A stretch of 64,000 bases of DNA. Origin: Palaemon carinicauda (Eukaryota > Arthropoda > Malacostraca > Decapoda > Palaemonidae). Of this stretch, positions 32,372 to 43,898 are shown piece after piece. The position numbers and the translations under genes are program-made. Location of the stretch: assembly GCF_036898095.1 (NCBI RefSeq), contig NC_090726.1, positions 32,293,018-32,357,017 on the forward strand, in the 5' to 3' direction. The notes beneath the pieces were generated by a model. That model ran no database searches and was not told the DNA's origin. It was given only the letters and a program-made list of their open reading frames with translations. The stretch's first letter is position 1, and every line of letters begins with the position of its first letter.

Positions 32372-32593
32372 CTGCAGGTTGCTCACCTGCTTCTGGTACA
32401 ACAGCTGGTGGTGGTGCTGCAGCAGTTTCTGGTTCTTCGCTAGCTGGAGCAGCTGGTATTAAGTCGTCATCTATGCCAGCCAATTGATCCTGTTCACGAG
32501 CTAAAAACTCAGCAGCTGGGTCAACTTCACCAGCAGGAGCAGCCGGTTCTGCTGTAGGTACAAAGCTATCCCCAAATCCATCCATGCTGAGCG
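32372..32593 (-). CDS. Clc: Clathrin light chain, start-codon exon
   Basis: The coding part starts with ATG at 32585-32583 and reads MDGFGDSFVPTAEPAAPAGE followed by VDPAAEFLAREQDQLAGIDD. The block VDPAAEFLAREQ is a hallmark of the N terminus of invertebrate clathrin light chains; this conserved acidic region regulates clathrin assembly. The donor GCAG followed by GTAAGA leaves phase 1. A possible acceptor (TTTTTCATCAG) lies 8 nt upstream of the ATG, which would make the remaining 5' leader a separate upstream exon. The next exon, about 19 kb away at 12841-12978, is separated by DIRS elements 1 and 2. Confidence 0.93.
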
Positions 32594-33199
32594 CTGATGA
32601 AAAATAAAATTAACATAAGGACGATGAATGTCAATAAAATAAGCAGATTACTGACTTGAAGTACAGGGTATCTAATCACTAATGAACAGAGCTATATCCC
32701 ATTGAAACTCTTGTCCCTTTTCAATTTTCAGATAGACGTCTAACGTATTTCAAGGCATGCTTCTAAAAAAAATAAATGAATGCCGAGGTGTATTTTCACA
32801 TCTTAATACTTGACTCTAGACAATGTACATGAACATACAAATTACAACCTTTTTATGTGATACAAACCTTGTTATTGTTTTTAAATCTGCTTTACTCATT
32901 CCATTATGATACATAATAAATTACAGCGAGGTTATGATGAAATATGCATCATAGTGAGGTACAAGGGTAGCCTCAAGCAGAACAAGACTACCATAAAAAA
33001 AAAAAAAAAAAGAGAGACCGTTTAATGAAATTTATAAGTCAGGGTTTCTTTCATGTTAAGACTGAAGATTTATAGCCAACTCCGAGGATTTCATTTTAAA
33101 TTACTGGAGTATGAACATGAAAAATTCAGGTATGGATAAAATATCCCACCTGCTAACATTTTGAATAATAACTTACAAAATGTTTTTAGAGTAATTCGT
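32594..33199. other. Upstream flank or 5' UTR intron of clathrin light chain
   Basis: AT-rich sequence with an A run at 32995-33011. No promoter motif could be supported. Confidence 0.4.
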
Positions 33200-33959
33200 A
33201 ATTATCCCAACTGTACAAACCTAAATCTTTTAAAAGGAGCATGATTTCAGAAAAGCTGGAAACATGGCCATTAGAATTTACAACGAGGTGCTAGTAGTTA
33301 CTGGGAGGTGATGGGAAATCCCCAGTCCCCTGACAGTACAGTACACCGATAAGCCACTTTGATCTTCACCTAGGAGTTGCCGGGCAGTTGAGGTGGGAAG
33401 TGTAGCTTAAATACAAATTACTTTTTTATAAAAATTGTGATTTGTTCATGGATACAAACCCCTGTTCTTAAATAGACTTATCCTTAAGAGGGAGAAGTTC
33501 CTACAACCAAATTGAAGGTTTAAAATTTTGGGACATTGAACACTCAGACCTGAAGAGATGCAAGTGTGTTGACTCAAATCTAGCTCCTATCAACCTGAGA
33601 ACATATTCTCAGGTGATAGGCTTGGTTTATGTTTTATAAAGACAGTCACAGATGAACTTTTTCTTATAGGACACACTATGTGAAATGTATGACTATTAAA
33701 AGAAATGAGTTTACATTTCTATCCATCCTCTCCATTGCGAGGAGAATGGAGAAACATACAGTACTTCTATTTACACAATAGAATACTAGCTTACTAGCAT
33801 CAGCCAGAGAATAGCGGCATGACCACGGTACCACAAGGGACAGGTAAAGAAAGATGAAAATGGTCAGACATTCTCACTCATACCAAAAGTTGTCTCAACT
33901 GCTTTCTTAAACAAAATGATATTTATCCTGTGAGGGAGCTAGAAAGAGCTAGAAACACA

Positions 33960-34180
33960 TAACCTGTTGACCAGCTACCACAGATCCTAAGTAGAACGTA
34001 CCATAGGACTTGTGGATATATTCCCTCAGGCAGTAGGCTGTGAAGGTTGTCTGACATTTCCAGACAACCACTTTAACCTCTTGCACCACTGACAGGTTCA
34101 TCCAAAAGACTAGTGTCGCAACAACACCCCTAACTTCGTGAGTGTATGCCTGTGTAGACTCGTAAGAATTCCTCGGTGAC
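33960..34180 (-). pseudogene. DIRS element 4 recombinase C-terminal fragment
   Basis: The minus strand reads THEVRGVVATLVFWMNLSVV, then WKCQTTFTAYCLREYIHKS. It aligns with element 3 (THEVRAIATSVAFKQN ... FWRSKSVFASFYLKD). The histidine-x2-arginine pair is kept, but the position of the nucleophile tyrosine is cysteine, with a tyrosine one residue earlier. The fragment is isolated from the rest of the gene. Confidence 0.7.
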
Positions 34181-35255
34181 AGATGATAGAGTCAGCCTTC
34201 CCAATTTGCAGGCTCTTTCTTCAAAATAGAGAATTGTATAACCTATAAAATAAATCACATATTCATGGATTCACGATAAGTACTCTCGCAGCCCAATGAT
34301 TTCAAACCAACCAAGCTCTTTGGCAACCGTCATCCTTAGCGCAATTTTCCTCTCCACACACCACAACACCCCATCTCTCACTCACTCTGCCTCAGTCTTG
34401 TATAATCTCTTCTTGCGTGTGTATCTCCAGCTTCAGTCTTTCTTGTGCAGAACCATGTTTTGATGTAAAAGGGCGATGTTAAGAACTTGTACATATCCAG
34501 TGGGTTTATAGTGATTTTATTATAGAATTTGATACATACATTACGCTACCACTCACGCCAAACAGTTGATTCAAAGAGTTGCATCATACCTCAGACTTAC
34601 TGCGTAGATTTTCATACATAAACAGTTTGTGGTGTCATACGGATACTTTCTCTTTTAATATTTAATTTGTCATTGTATTCATTGTTTAATACTCTAGTGT
34701 TGTTATATTAACTACTGTACAGTACTGTATAAAAAATACCATATTTTACAAAACTGTAGTATTGTAAATATAGGCTACGTGTAAGGTGAGTTTGAACAGC
34801 GCGAGTCGACCTGTGAAAAACAGCGAACACTTACAACTGTTATCTTAGCTATTTAAGCTATTGTATAGTGATAGCACTGTATATATATTACATCAATATA
34901 CCCTACAATATTAGACAGGAACAACAGTGTTTCATTGTTATAAGTATCCCGATGAATAGTGTTACTATATGTGTTCTGTACCATAGCCTTACCATGTACA
35001 ATGCTTAGTACATGAGTGTACATGAACTATACACTTACTGAAATGTGTTCATACCATAATGAAATACTTCTACTATGATAGAAACAAGCAAAAACAATAT
35101 TAGACAGTACTTAGTGTTAGTCAACCACACACAAGCAATGGGCAGCAAGTACTTGCGCATTCTTGCTCTTTGCGCCTGTCTGTTACCTGTACCCCACGAA
35201 AAGGTAGGGCTGACTGTATGTTCTCCTTATCGTTTCTAGAAGCAGGAGATAGTGT
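34181..35255. other. Unassigned block between parts of the element 4 recombinase
   Basis: About 1 kb separates the two recombinase fragments, which would be nearly adjacent in an intact gene. It has no coding frame, and it includes repeated TACTGTACAGTACTGTA-type motifs near 34710-34730. It looks like a later insertion of unknown type. Termini could not be defined. Confidence 0.35.
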
Positions 35256-35470
35256 TTTTGGAGATTTTCTTCTTACATCAGTTCCAACTCATAAACAGGT
35301 TTTGACATCGTGGTCTGAATGCTTGGGTTCTCTTCAGGTACCGCATCGTCTTAGGGCCCTTACAGGGCAAAAGAGCAAATCCTCCAGATTGCCAGCAACA
35401 TCCCAAAGGGAGGAGATGGAGGAGGTCTCAAACATTGGATCCTCCACAGCAGGGTTCTGAATTTTATTAT
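35256..35470 (-). pseudogene. DIRS element 4 recombinase core fragment
   Basis: The minus strand reads QNPAVEDPMFETSSISSLWD, then NLEDLLFCPVRALRRYLKRT and QAFRPRCQNLFMS. It matches element 2 (QNPAVWDPKFEG ... DLRLCPVRAIRKYLERTAHLR). The CPVRALxxYLxRT block lies between the two catalytic arginines in this family. Confidence 0.75.
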
Positions 35471-36199
35471 ACAATGACTAATGTTACAAAAAGTTCCCTG
35501 TACAGTATCTCACCTAGTAACTTGGTTGAAGCCGAAGCATACAAGAGGACGGACTTCAGAGTCAGATCTTTAACTGACGCTTGCCATAATAGTTTAGACG
35601 GAGCACTCTTTAGGGGTCTTAGAACTCTGGTAATATCCCACGCCATTGTTTGAATTCTTTAGCCGGGATGATTTCTTAAAGCCCACATCAGCATTGACAA
35701 TTCCCAGGATTGTGAGAGGTTAAGGCTTTCAGTTTAAAGACTTGACTCAAAAATCAGCGACAGCCATTCACCACTCAGACTTAGAGGAGCTACTTTTGAG
35801 TAGACAAGAAAATCAGAAATCAATTGAATGGAAGCTTAGACTGGAGAAGTACCCCCTTCTAGGGACCAATTACAGATGATTTCCCATTCAATCTGATGCA
35901 CTGCTGTTGAGGATTTCCATAAGCCAGACATCTTTGCAGTGTCTTGAGAAAAGCCTTTTCACTCTACGGAGATACTGGATAGTCTCTAGCCATAAAGTGA
36001 GAAGGATGTCACCCAGTGGTAGTACCTCTGCAAGTGTGGCAGGCAAAGAAAATTGGGTCAAATGGGTAGCGCTCTAGGTACCTCGATTAGGACCATCATT
36101 AGATCTGGATACCATTTGGCATGTAGACATTTGGGGGCCACCATAGTTACTCTGATGTTCAGGGTAGTCATTATGTGGTTCACTACCCTTCAAATCAGG

Positions 36200-36430
36200 T
36201 CAAAAGGGTGGAAAAGCATGGGCGTCAAGGTTTTCCCAAAGATGTTGGAATGTTTTCTCTATAGCCGCTAAACAGTCCAGGACTGGAGACCACAATACTG
36301 GTAGTTTCCTACTAAGCCTCGTGGCAAACATGTCCATTGATGGAGAAGACCACAAAGTCAAAAGACTCTTTGCCAATAGAGGATGAAGGGACAACTCCAC
36401 TCCTACCACTTGACCCTGGTGAATAGGTTT
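36200..36430 (-). pseudogene. DIRS element 4 methyltransferase-like domain fragment
   Basis: The minus strand reads SMDMFATRLSRKLPVLWSPV, then HLWENLDAHAFPPF. This corresponds to DLFATxLxxxLPxYCSPxPD and YAFPPF in elements 2 and 3. Only this piece of the polymerase ORF is recognisable. Confidence 0.75.
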
Positions 36431-36700
36431 GTCAACATCTACATTCCTTTTGCTGATGCAATCGTCTGAAGGAAAAAATCTCGCTATTGAGGTACAGTAT
36501 CAATCAGCATTCCCAGATACTATGTTCTCTGCATGGGCATGAAGTCAAACGTCTCTAGGTTTACTTGTACCACGATCCACACATCATGGAAAAAGGAAGA
36601 GATGAAGTTTCAATCATTTTAACTGAATTTTAAACAAACCAATGGGACCCCACAACCTGGCCAGCTGCTGAAGGGCACTTTTTTATCAATACGTAGTCAA

Positions 36701-37189
36701 CGATTCAAAATTCAACCTGAGTGATAGAAAAATCATGCATGGTGCAATGATGCTGATACTAAGCATTCTAGATGTGAAGAAGGCAAGATATGTCTCTATG
36801 AACTCGATAGTTATCTTTTTTACGCAAGTGATGCATTTCATAAGGTGAAAAAGCCAAAACACTTGGTGACTTTAAGCTTTGTTACCTTTCATAGGGAATT
36901 TAATCCATATCTATATAAGAAAAGGCTGCATGGTGACTTCTAAGGCCTTTGTAAAGTGTAATGTTAGTAACATTCGGCATGCTTTCAACAGGAAATCATA
37001 TATAACCCGGATACATACACTAATGTAAGTAGAGTAATATATTTATGTTTATTTATATTCATGAAACTGTATGGAACTTAGTGGTTTTGGTTTGATTAGA
37101 TAAATTTCCAAATACAGTAGATGATACTTTAAATTCTAACCAAATACATAAACCATACATTTTTCAGTGAATATATTACACTTTAATTT
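36701..37189. other. Intergenic, no feature seen
   Basis: AT-rich sequence leading into the foldback repeat. Nothing recognisable. Confidence 0.4.
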
Positions 37190-39490
37190 CAAGCCAAATA
37201 TATGAACCATATATTTTTCCTACTCGCTATCTTGTGTTTTATGCATTTCTGACCATGATTATTGTGGCAAATCACCCGTTCGTGAGTTTTTGGATCCCCT
37301 TAGATAAAGACAACTATGGGGGACCTCGGAGGGAAACCGGGGTTTTTTGGGTGGTGAAAAGTCATAAACGAATGATTTGCAGAAATAATAATGGTCAGAA
37401 ATACAAAATAAGCCCAAGATAAGCAGTTGGAAAAATATATGTTTCATGTAAATGGCTGGAAACAGGCCAAAACGTGATTATTTAACTTTTGAGATTTGTA
37501 AAAGGGTACAGAACCTAACAAACCCACCTGACCTAACCTAGTAGTTCCCAGGTCACAATCTCTAGCTGGGGGCAAGCCCCCGGACCCCCCTCTCCCCCTC
37601 ATAACTGGTAGCCAGACCTGCCCTTCCCAGGTCACAAACTTGAAGTAAATCACAAATAAATCCTTACATTATGAAAAAGTAAATCACAAATAATTCCTTA
37701 CCTCATGATTGACACCGTCGCCTTTTTTCCTTTGGCAATCTTTACAAAAGCTTTGCAATAGAAAATGTGCTGATCTTCCATGAAAATTAACTCATAATCG
37801 GACCTTTGAGACATTATTTCGCTGTTATTTTTTAATTTCACATGAGTAACAATGGCTTTACACTGAACAGAGAGCATTTCCATCATAATAAATTGCCGAC
37901 AAACTAAATTACACTAAATTTCGTAATAGATTGATGTGCTTCCCTTAGGTTCCCTCTAGGAGACATCTTTACGAGATGGTGGTTAATTTGAAACTGAAGA
38001 CAAAGGTGGGAAAAAATGGCTGTTGTAGAACAACATCCGGGAACTTGTGAAGAAGTACTTGTAAGCTGTTAATTAGTTTAAGATAAACCACCTGACAAAT
38101 ACGTCATTGTAAATGCACAGAAAGCTCCCCAAACCATGGGGAAAAATGCATGCGCAACAAGTCCCCTTCAGTCTCTCAGATGTAAACAATGGACTTCAGA
38201 GTGAAAAACATACTTCACATTTTAATAGACTGATATGTAAGTTATTATGCCCCAGCCTCTATTAAACATATAGAGAAAAATACCTAGCCAGCACTTGTCC
38301 ATTTCTTAAAGAAAAATCCAGTTTTGCTAGAAATTAGAGTATCATATTTACCTATTTTTCCCACTCATCATCTTGTCTTTTATCCATTTCTAACCATGAA
38401 TATTGGGTCAAAACATGCCCCTATGGGAATCCAGGGTCTTAAATACCAAAAACCAATGATTTGTAGTAATAGGCATGGTCAGCAATGCATAATAAACATA
38501 AGATAACAGTTGGAAAATATATGGTTACTGTACGTGGAGTGAAATTAAAGAACATAATTACTTACGAGTCACAGCATGTCCCATAAAAAATCTTTTCTCC
38601 ACCAAGGCTTGATTCACTTGAAAATAAACAATCTCACTCCCCATCTGCTCTGGCAAGCGGTATATGGATGAACTGTGCAAACTAATCATATGGGTCATTC
38701 TTTCATGGATATTTTTTACTTTTACAATGGCCGAGTACTAAACAGTGGGTGCTTTAAACAATAAATTACCGAAATATTGTAGATGAAATTAAACTAATTT
38801 TTTAAATACCGGCAGATTGAATTTCTGTGGAAGAAATCTGACAGAAGCAGATGGGAAAAAATGGTTCAGGTAAAACAACATTCGGGAACTTGTATATATG
38901 CATTTAGAAGCTCTTCATTGGTCCAAAAGAGCCAGCTAATGATTAAGACCTACAATAAACTGAAATCAGATAAAAGCAAATGCAAGCAACACATACTCAG
39001 TAACCCAAAAATCAGTCTCTAAAGAGTAAATAATAGACTTGGGAAATTAATGGTATTCACATTTCAGTCAATTGATCCATAAGTTATGCCTCGGTTCCCA
39101 TATGTCACACAGAGAAAAATGCCAATATACCAAGCACTCGTCCATTTCTTATAAAAAAAAATATTCAAGTTTAGCTAGAAATAAAATTATCTTATATTGA
39201 TCGATAAAAGAAGCCACGCCAAAATAATCACTCACGCGGCTACAGTGCATGGCACTAAAGTACCTCTTGCCGAAACAGAGAGGCATAGGGCATTTCTGAT
39301 TATTATTATTGCTGCAAATCACTCATTTTTCCATCTCCCCATTGGGATCCCCCATAATTATCACTATATAAAGGGGTCAAAAAACTTATAAACAGGTAGT
39401 TTGCCTAAATAATCATGGTCAGCAATGTATAAAACATAAGATCGCGAGTAGGAAAAATATATGGTTCATGTATTTGGCAAGAAATTAAAG
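37190..39490. repeat. Diverged tandem units (about 1.0 kb) with foldback core
   Basis: Unit 1 is about 37190-38330, unit 2 about 38335-39190, and a partial unit 3 about 39270-39490. Each begins with a foldback core: an arm like tatcttgtgttttatgcatt, a central stretch with gggggacc or similar, and the inverted arm ending aagataagcagttggaaaaa. Each then shares blocks such as gggaaaaaatgg, gggaacttgt, and the tail agcact(t/c)gtccatttcttat. No ORF of note is present, so this is non-coding. Confidence 0.75.
37205..37447. repeat. Foldback core of unit 1
   Basis: The left arm at about 37210-37300 (catatatttttcctactcgc onward) pairs imperfectly with the right arm at about 37355-37447, read inverted as catatatttttccaactgct. 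The spacer contains ctatgggggacctcggaggg. Confidence 0.75.
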
Positions 39491-39753
39491 TATTACATAT
39501 TTACTGATGTTAGATTACGAGCAAAGTAAACTAAGGAAAAATAAGGAACAAAAAGTGATTAATTAGGATTAGTTCAGTTGACCAACATATGCGTAAATAC
39601 CTTTAATTAAGTGTGGGTGGAAACTGATATGGCTATGAAGGACTTCCAAGTAAATGGAATGAAAAATTCTGGAGCCTTTGTATATCAGCGGCCAGTTCCT
39701 TAAGCGTTGATTAACATTGGACATCAATTAACCCAAACTTTCCCCCCTAACCT

Positions 39754-39903
39754 AACCTACAAACCGTGTCCTTACCTACTTACCTAACGGAGGGGCGAAC
39801 GCCAACCTACAAGCCGTGTCCTTACCTACTTACCTACCGGAAGGACTAACGCCAACCTACAAGCCGTGTCCTTACCTACTTACCTAACGTAGGGGCTAAC
39901 GCC
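39754..39903. repeat. 50-bp tandem repeat, three units
   Basis: Units at 39754-39803, 39804-39853 and 39854-39903 begin aacctaca(a/g)ccgtgtcctt and end in (g/c)aacgcc or ctaacgcc. They differ at only a few sites. Confidence 0.92.
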
Positions 39904-41697
39904 CCCCTGCGAGCCCCCTTACACTGACATATTCTAAATTGGACATAATAATACATCAGGTGGCCGCTATCATACATAAACCCCAAGGCTCCTATTTTCT
40001 ATGCAAGCAGAAGGCCTGGTCTACCGATCTACTAAGACTCAGATTATAATATAACCCAATATGCATAGTGTGTAGGTAGATGGGTCAATTTTTTTCCAAA
40101 ATACTTGGCCACTCGGATAACGGGCGTAACGCAACATGTACCGTTTGCCCTAAGAGGAGCAGTGAAATCCTTTTCAATTGTCAGTGAAGATACCCACGGC
40201 GAAACAAAGACCTGTAAATGTCTAATTAGTTAGATTGTTGATAAACATACTCGTTAGATACACTTACAGTAGTGTGGGTTATTGCGGTCACGGATAGGAA
40301 GGATTCTCCCTTTTATGCGACCAGCAGCCCCTGTGACCCAACGATTTACGCAAGTATCCTAAATAATAGCAAAGGCCAGATCTCTAAAAAGATATATAAA
40401 TCGGCCTAAATAGGCAAGAACTATTTTTGCCAGACTAGCCTGGCCTATATCTGACTGCAACTATGGATTATCGACATTGAACAACTCCCCTCCAATCTAT
40501 ACACAATATACATACAGCAAACTTATTTTATAAGAGATCATATTTCTACATATTAAATAAATAAAAAATAATATTAAAAGATAACTCACATCGAAACTGT
40601 TATAACTAGCTGAGAATTTCCGTCTGCTTGCCTGACAGGGGCGAATTTGTGACGAAAGAAACTAATAAATAAATACAGCCGACGAAGAGATGTAAATAGA
40701 ATGTTTTAGTGACTCTCAGTTTGGATCAACTTCTACTTTTGGAAATTAAAACCTGAAATTCTACGAGTAAAAGATTATTAATTATTATATTTACATAAAT
40801 TTTAAAATTATATAAGATTCTATCTGTATATACTATTTCAATTTTGGAATTTTTTCTTAAGAGGTATTACAAATAAGTATAAGTGTTGCCTTTTAATAGG
40901 TGCTATCTGGCTAGAACTGTCATAGAAGAGCCAAAGAGAGCGGCCCACTCAGCGTCTACCATTGTCAAACATTGACAACAAATCCTCGTTACAGTTTCAC
41001 CCTTTATGCAGAAGCTTTATTTTAATAATATTGATAAAATCTTATCATTTAAATCCTATCTTCTTTTTATACAATATTGAATAATTGTATTTTCATGGTG
41101 TAAATTTTCTCTTTTACAATTTCTTCGTCTTCTAAATGTTCCAGAAAAGTCGTATGAAATACAGCTAAAGTTTGAAAGTTTATAGAGTATTTTCTCTATT
41201 AAAGCACGATTTACGTATATAGATTAGCATTTTTATTATTTGTAAGTTGCCTCTTAGAAGACAATCATTTAAAATTCATAAACCTAAGTTTTAAAAACGA
41301 ATAAATTTACGTACGAAAATGTTGCAGCTGCCTTTATCCTCTGCAATATTTGTTCACAAGATTAATAAAAAGAAAAATCGGTTATCTCGAAAAAATGTAA
41401 CATCCTAATATATTTTAATGGGTTTCCAAATTAGAAGTTATGAATGCTGTGCGTTAAACGGTGTAATACAACTTTTACAGTGTTCTTTTGGAGATAATTT
41501 AATCTTATTACTCGCCAGAAGTCCACAGATTGACTATACAAAAATAAACTTTCTCGTCCTTGATCAGGGAAAAGATTGCAATACTCGTAAACAGTATGCT
41601 TTAGGCAGTTTTTACAGACTGGATGAAATTATTTACATTAAGGTCAATTGTTTTGATACTATGATGTTACCGCGACTTTCATAAAACGTTCGTTTCC
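39904..41697. other. Intergenic or distal promoter side, possible 5' UTR exon
   Basis: No ORF with coding character is present; the frame at 41418-41684 has no recognisable similarity. On the minus strand, sequence ending at about 40590 has a good donor (TTTCGAT followed by GTGAGT). It could be a 5' leader exon of the clathrin light chain gene, 8 kb upstream of the ATG exon. This is a guess based on one splice site. Confidence 0.3.
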
Positions 41698-41930
41698 TAT
41701 CATCATTTCCTCCTACGCCTATTGATACAAAGGGCCTCGATTAGATTTCGCCAGTCGTCTCTATCTTGAGTTTTTAATTGAATGCTCTTCCTTTCATCAT
41801 CTCCTACTTCGCGCTTCATAGTTCTCAGCCATGTAAACCTTGGTCTTCCAACTCTTTTAGTGCCTTGTGGAGCCCAACTGAATGTTTGATGAACTAATCT
41901 CTCTTGGGGATAAAGGCTAACGTTATCAAT
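41698..41930 (-). pseudogene. LINE 3' end fragment, antisense
   Basis: The reverse complement of this stretch matches 45300-45520: ctctcttggg, gttggaagaccaaggtttac, and catctcctacttcgcgcttc. Those are the terminal part of the LINE at 43899-45520, ending in a GAT-rich tail. It is a 5'-truncated copy about 230 bp long. Confidence 0.8.
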
Positions 41931-42149
41931 TTCCTCTTTTAACTTTTGATTTATTTATTCATATTATCATTTGTCTGTGTGTTTATTTATTTGTCTTTTT
42001 ATTTATTGGTTTATTTTCCGAGGAAATACCAGTTTTCTAACTGATTTTCAATACTATGTTAAAGTTTTCCGTTACTTTTATTGCTAAGGGTCAGTCATCT
42101 CGTTGTTAGACAACGGTTTAATCATTATATAAGTCCCAAAAGAACTCCA

Positions 42150-42475
42150 AGAAAGTTTTTAAGCATGGGAAAGAATTGAAGATAAACAGTAGAAAGACAG
42201 AGCTAATGATTAGAGGTAGAGAAGGGCATGCATAAGTTAACAGTTAAGTGGAAGATGGCACAGTGCTAAAATAAAACAATGACCTTAACTTCTCGTGATC
42301 AATAACAAAGAGGAAGATAGTACTTAAAAACAGTGATGGCAGCGAGCGATAGAATCCTGAAGAAAAATAGAGAGAAGTAACTGGATTTGGTCTAGACAAG
42401 AAAATAACATAAGAACCAAGCAGATCTACAAGGCAGTTATATAGGCCCGTTCTATCATGCAGGACACGACTCACG
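42150..42475 (+). pseudogene. LINE reverse transcriptase C-terminal fragment
   Basis: The plus-strand frames read INSRKTELMIRGREG, VEDGTVLK, WREVTGFGLDKKIT, and then a segment ending GPVLSCRT-like before shifting. These correspond to the KxNxxKTExM and WRxxTGVxxDxKxPxxLKxKxYKxVxRPxLLYG regions of LINE ORF2. Frameshifts and stops make it non-functional. It differs in sequence from the LINE at 43899-45520. Confidence 0.6.
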
Positions 42476-42870
42476 ACCTCTGCTTGGCATTTTGGAAATT
42501 TAGATTATTGCATTTTTTAGTTTGATTGTTGAGTTGAAACAGATAGATCAGTCCAAAGAATGTTAAAGATTTGATATGCAGAAACGAAGCTTCAATAGAT
42601 TGAAAACTTTTATGGGACTTTTCCATAAGCAAATAGATGTGATCACTGGCTCCCATGTGTTTAATTCCGTACACCAAACGCTTAGATTAAAGGTCAATGC
42701 ACAGGGGTAGGAGCACCTTCATACTCTAGTTGTAAACGCGTTTTTCTTACTTGCTTTTAACTCTATTTCATTTCCCATTCTTTCGTGTATGCTATGTATC
42801 TTATTTTACAAATATACTTATCCTACATACACACTAATACACGCACACTGACAAACACACACACACACAC

Positions 42871-42903
<33 letters not shown>

Positions 42904-43898
42904 TGCGTGTATCTTCTATAGTGCCAAAGCCCGTGCTGGGAAATCTAAAACGAGCAAAGCTTGCGTCTTCTAAATATGACATGATGCAAATAAAAGTAAT
43001 TTTATATATTTTCAAATCCGTGATGTGGACAATGTATCGGAATAGATGAAAAATAACAAAGAATGTCTTTCAAGTTACTCGTAATTCAAAAGATGACGTT
43101 TGGCTGTGAGAAAACTCAGATTGTGATATCAGACTTTTATCATAGAAATACAAAGAAATATATTTAAAAATTGTGGATTTTTTATGTCTATCAGATAGTT
43201 TTCCCATGACTCACCTACTTAATTACCGGGTTCTCGAGATTAATCGAATCTTATCAATGGCATTTTCATCCGAATTAAATTAAGAGTTGGATAAATTACT
43301 TCGAAGGTTACAGCACTGACAGACGTATAATATTCATTTCCAATTCCTATCTTTGAAAACAGTTTTGACAAATCAATCACTTCGAATTTCTATCAAGTTT
43401 CAGCGTCCGATAATCGAATCCTCAGGTGACACGAAAAAGATTAATTTATGTCTTCAACCTAAGCATTTCTTTATTTGTGGTGATAAAAAAAAAAAACATT
43501 AAATTCAGAACATGTAGGCCTATATATCTACAACTCTGGCATATTTACCCAGTTATTCAAAACTTATATAGAGCAATGGTATCAGTAACACCCGGAGCAC
43601 AGAGTCATGTCCTTCTGTTATCCTTTTTTAATATGTTCAACTTATTAAGACGAATTCTTTTGAGAGGAAGGTGTGGCTTGGAATATCATTTTACGCGTGC
43701 TTTCTGTTTATTCTGCATCATGCTCCTCGGAATCTTGTTTACTCTGCCCTTAACCCAACGAGTTATTAATTAGAGGGGTTTTCACTCATAATCCCAACAG
43801 ATACCTGATGTTCTGATTACCGGAGTAGTGAATACAATATAATATTTGATTTTGCTTTGGAAAGTGTAGTCCATACATACCAACATACATATAGGCTA
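42476..43898. other. Intergenic with (CA)n and (TA)n microsatellite
   Basis: A (CA)n tract lies at 42856-42870 and a (TA)n tract at 42872-42901. Remaining short ORFs show no similarity that I can recognise. Confidence 0.5.

Larger units (their letters stand above)
33200..36700 (-). mobile_element. DIRS element 4, old truncated and interrupted copy
   Basis: The layout mirrors the left half of elements 1 and 2. Terminal-repeat-like sequence lies at 33215-33400 and an ICR-like block at 33410-33490 (both containing gtacaaac or atacaaac). The recombinase C terminus is at 33960-34180, an unassigned stretch of about 1 kb follows, the recombinase core is at 35260-35470, and a methyltransferase-domain piece is at 36200-36430. 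All are on the minus strand with multiple stops. No RT palm or gag was found and no right terminal repeat is visible. It is much more diverged than elements 1-3. Confidence 0.7.

Noticed and set aside
41418..41684. 88-codon plus-strand frame starting MGFQIRSYECC
   Set aside because: AT-rich, no similarity recognised, no splice or start context, and it lies among LINE fragments. Treated as chance.
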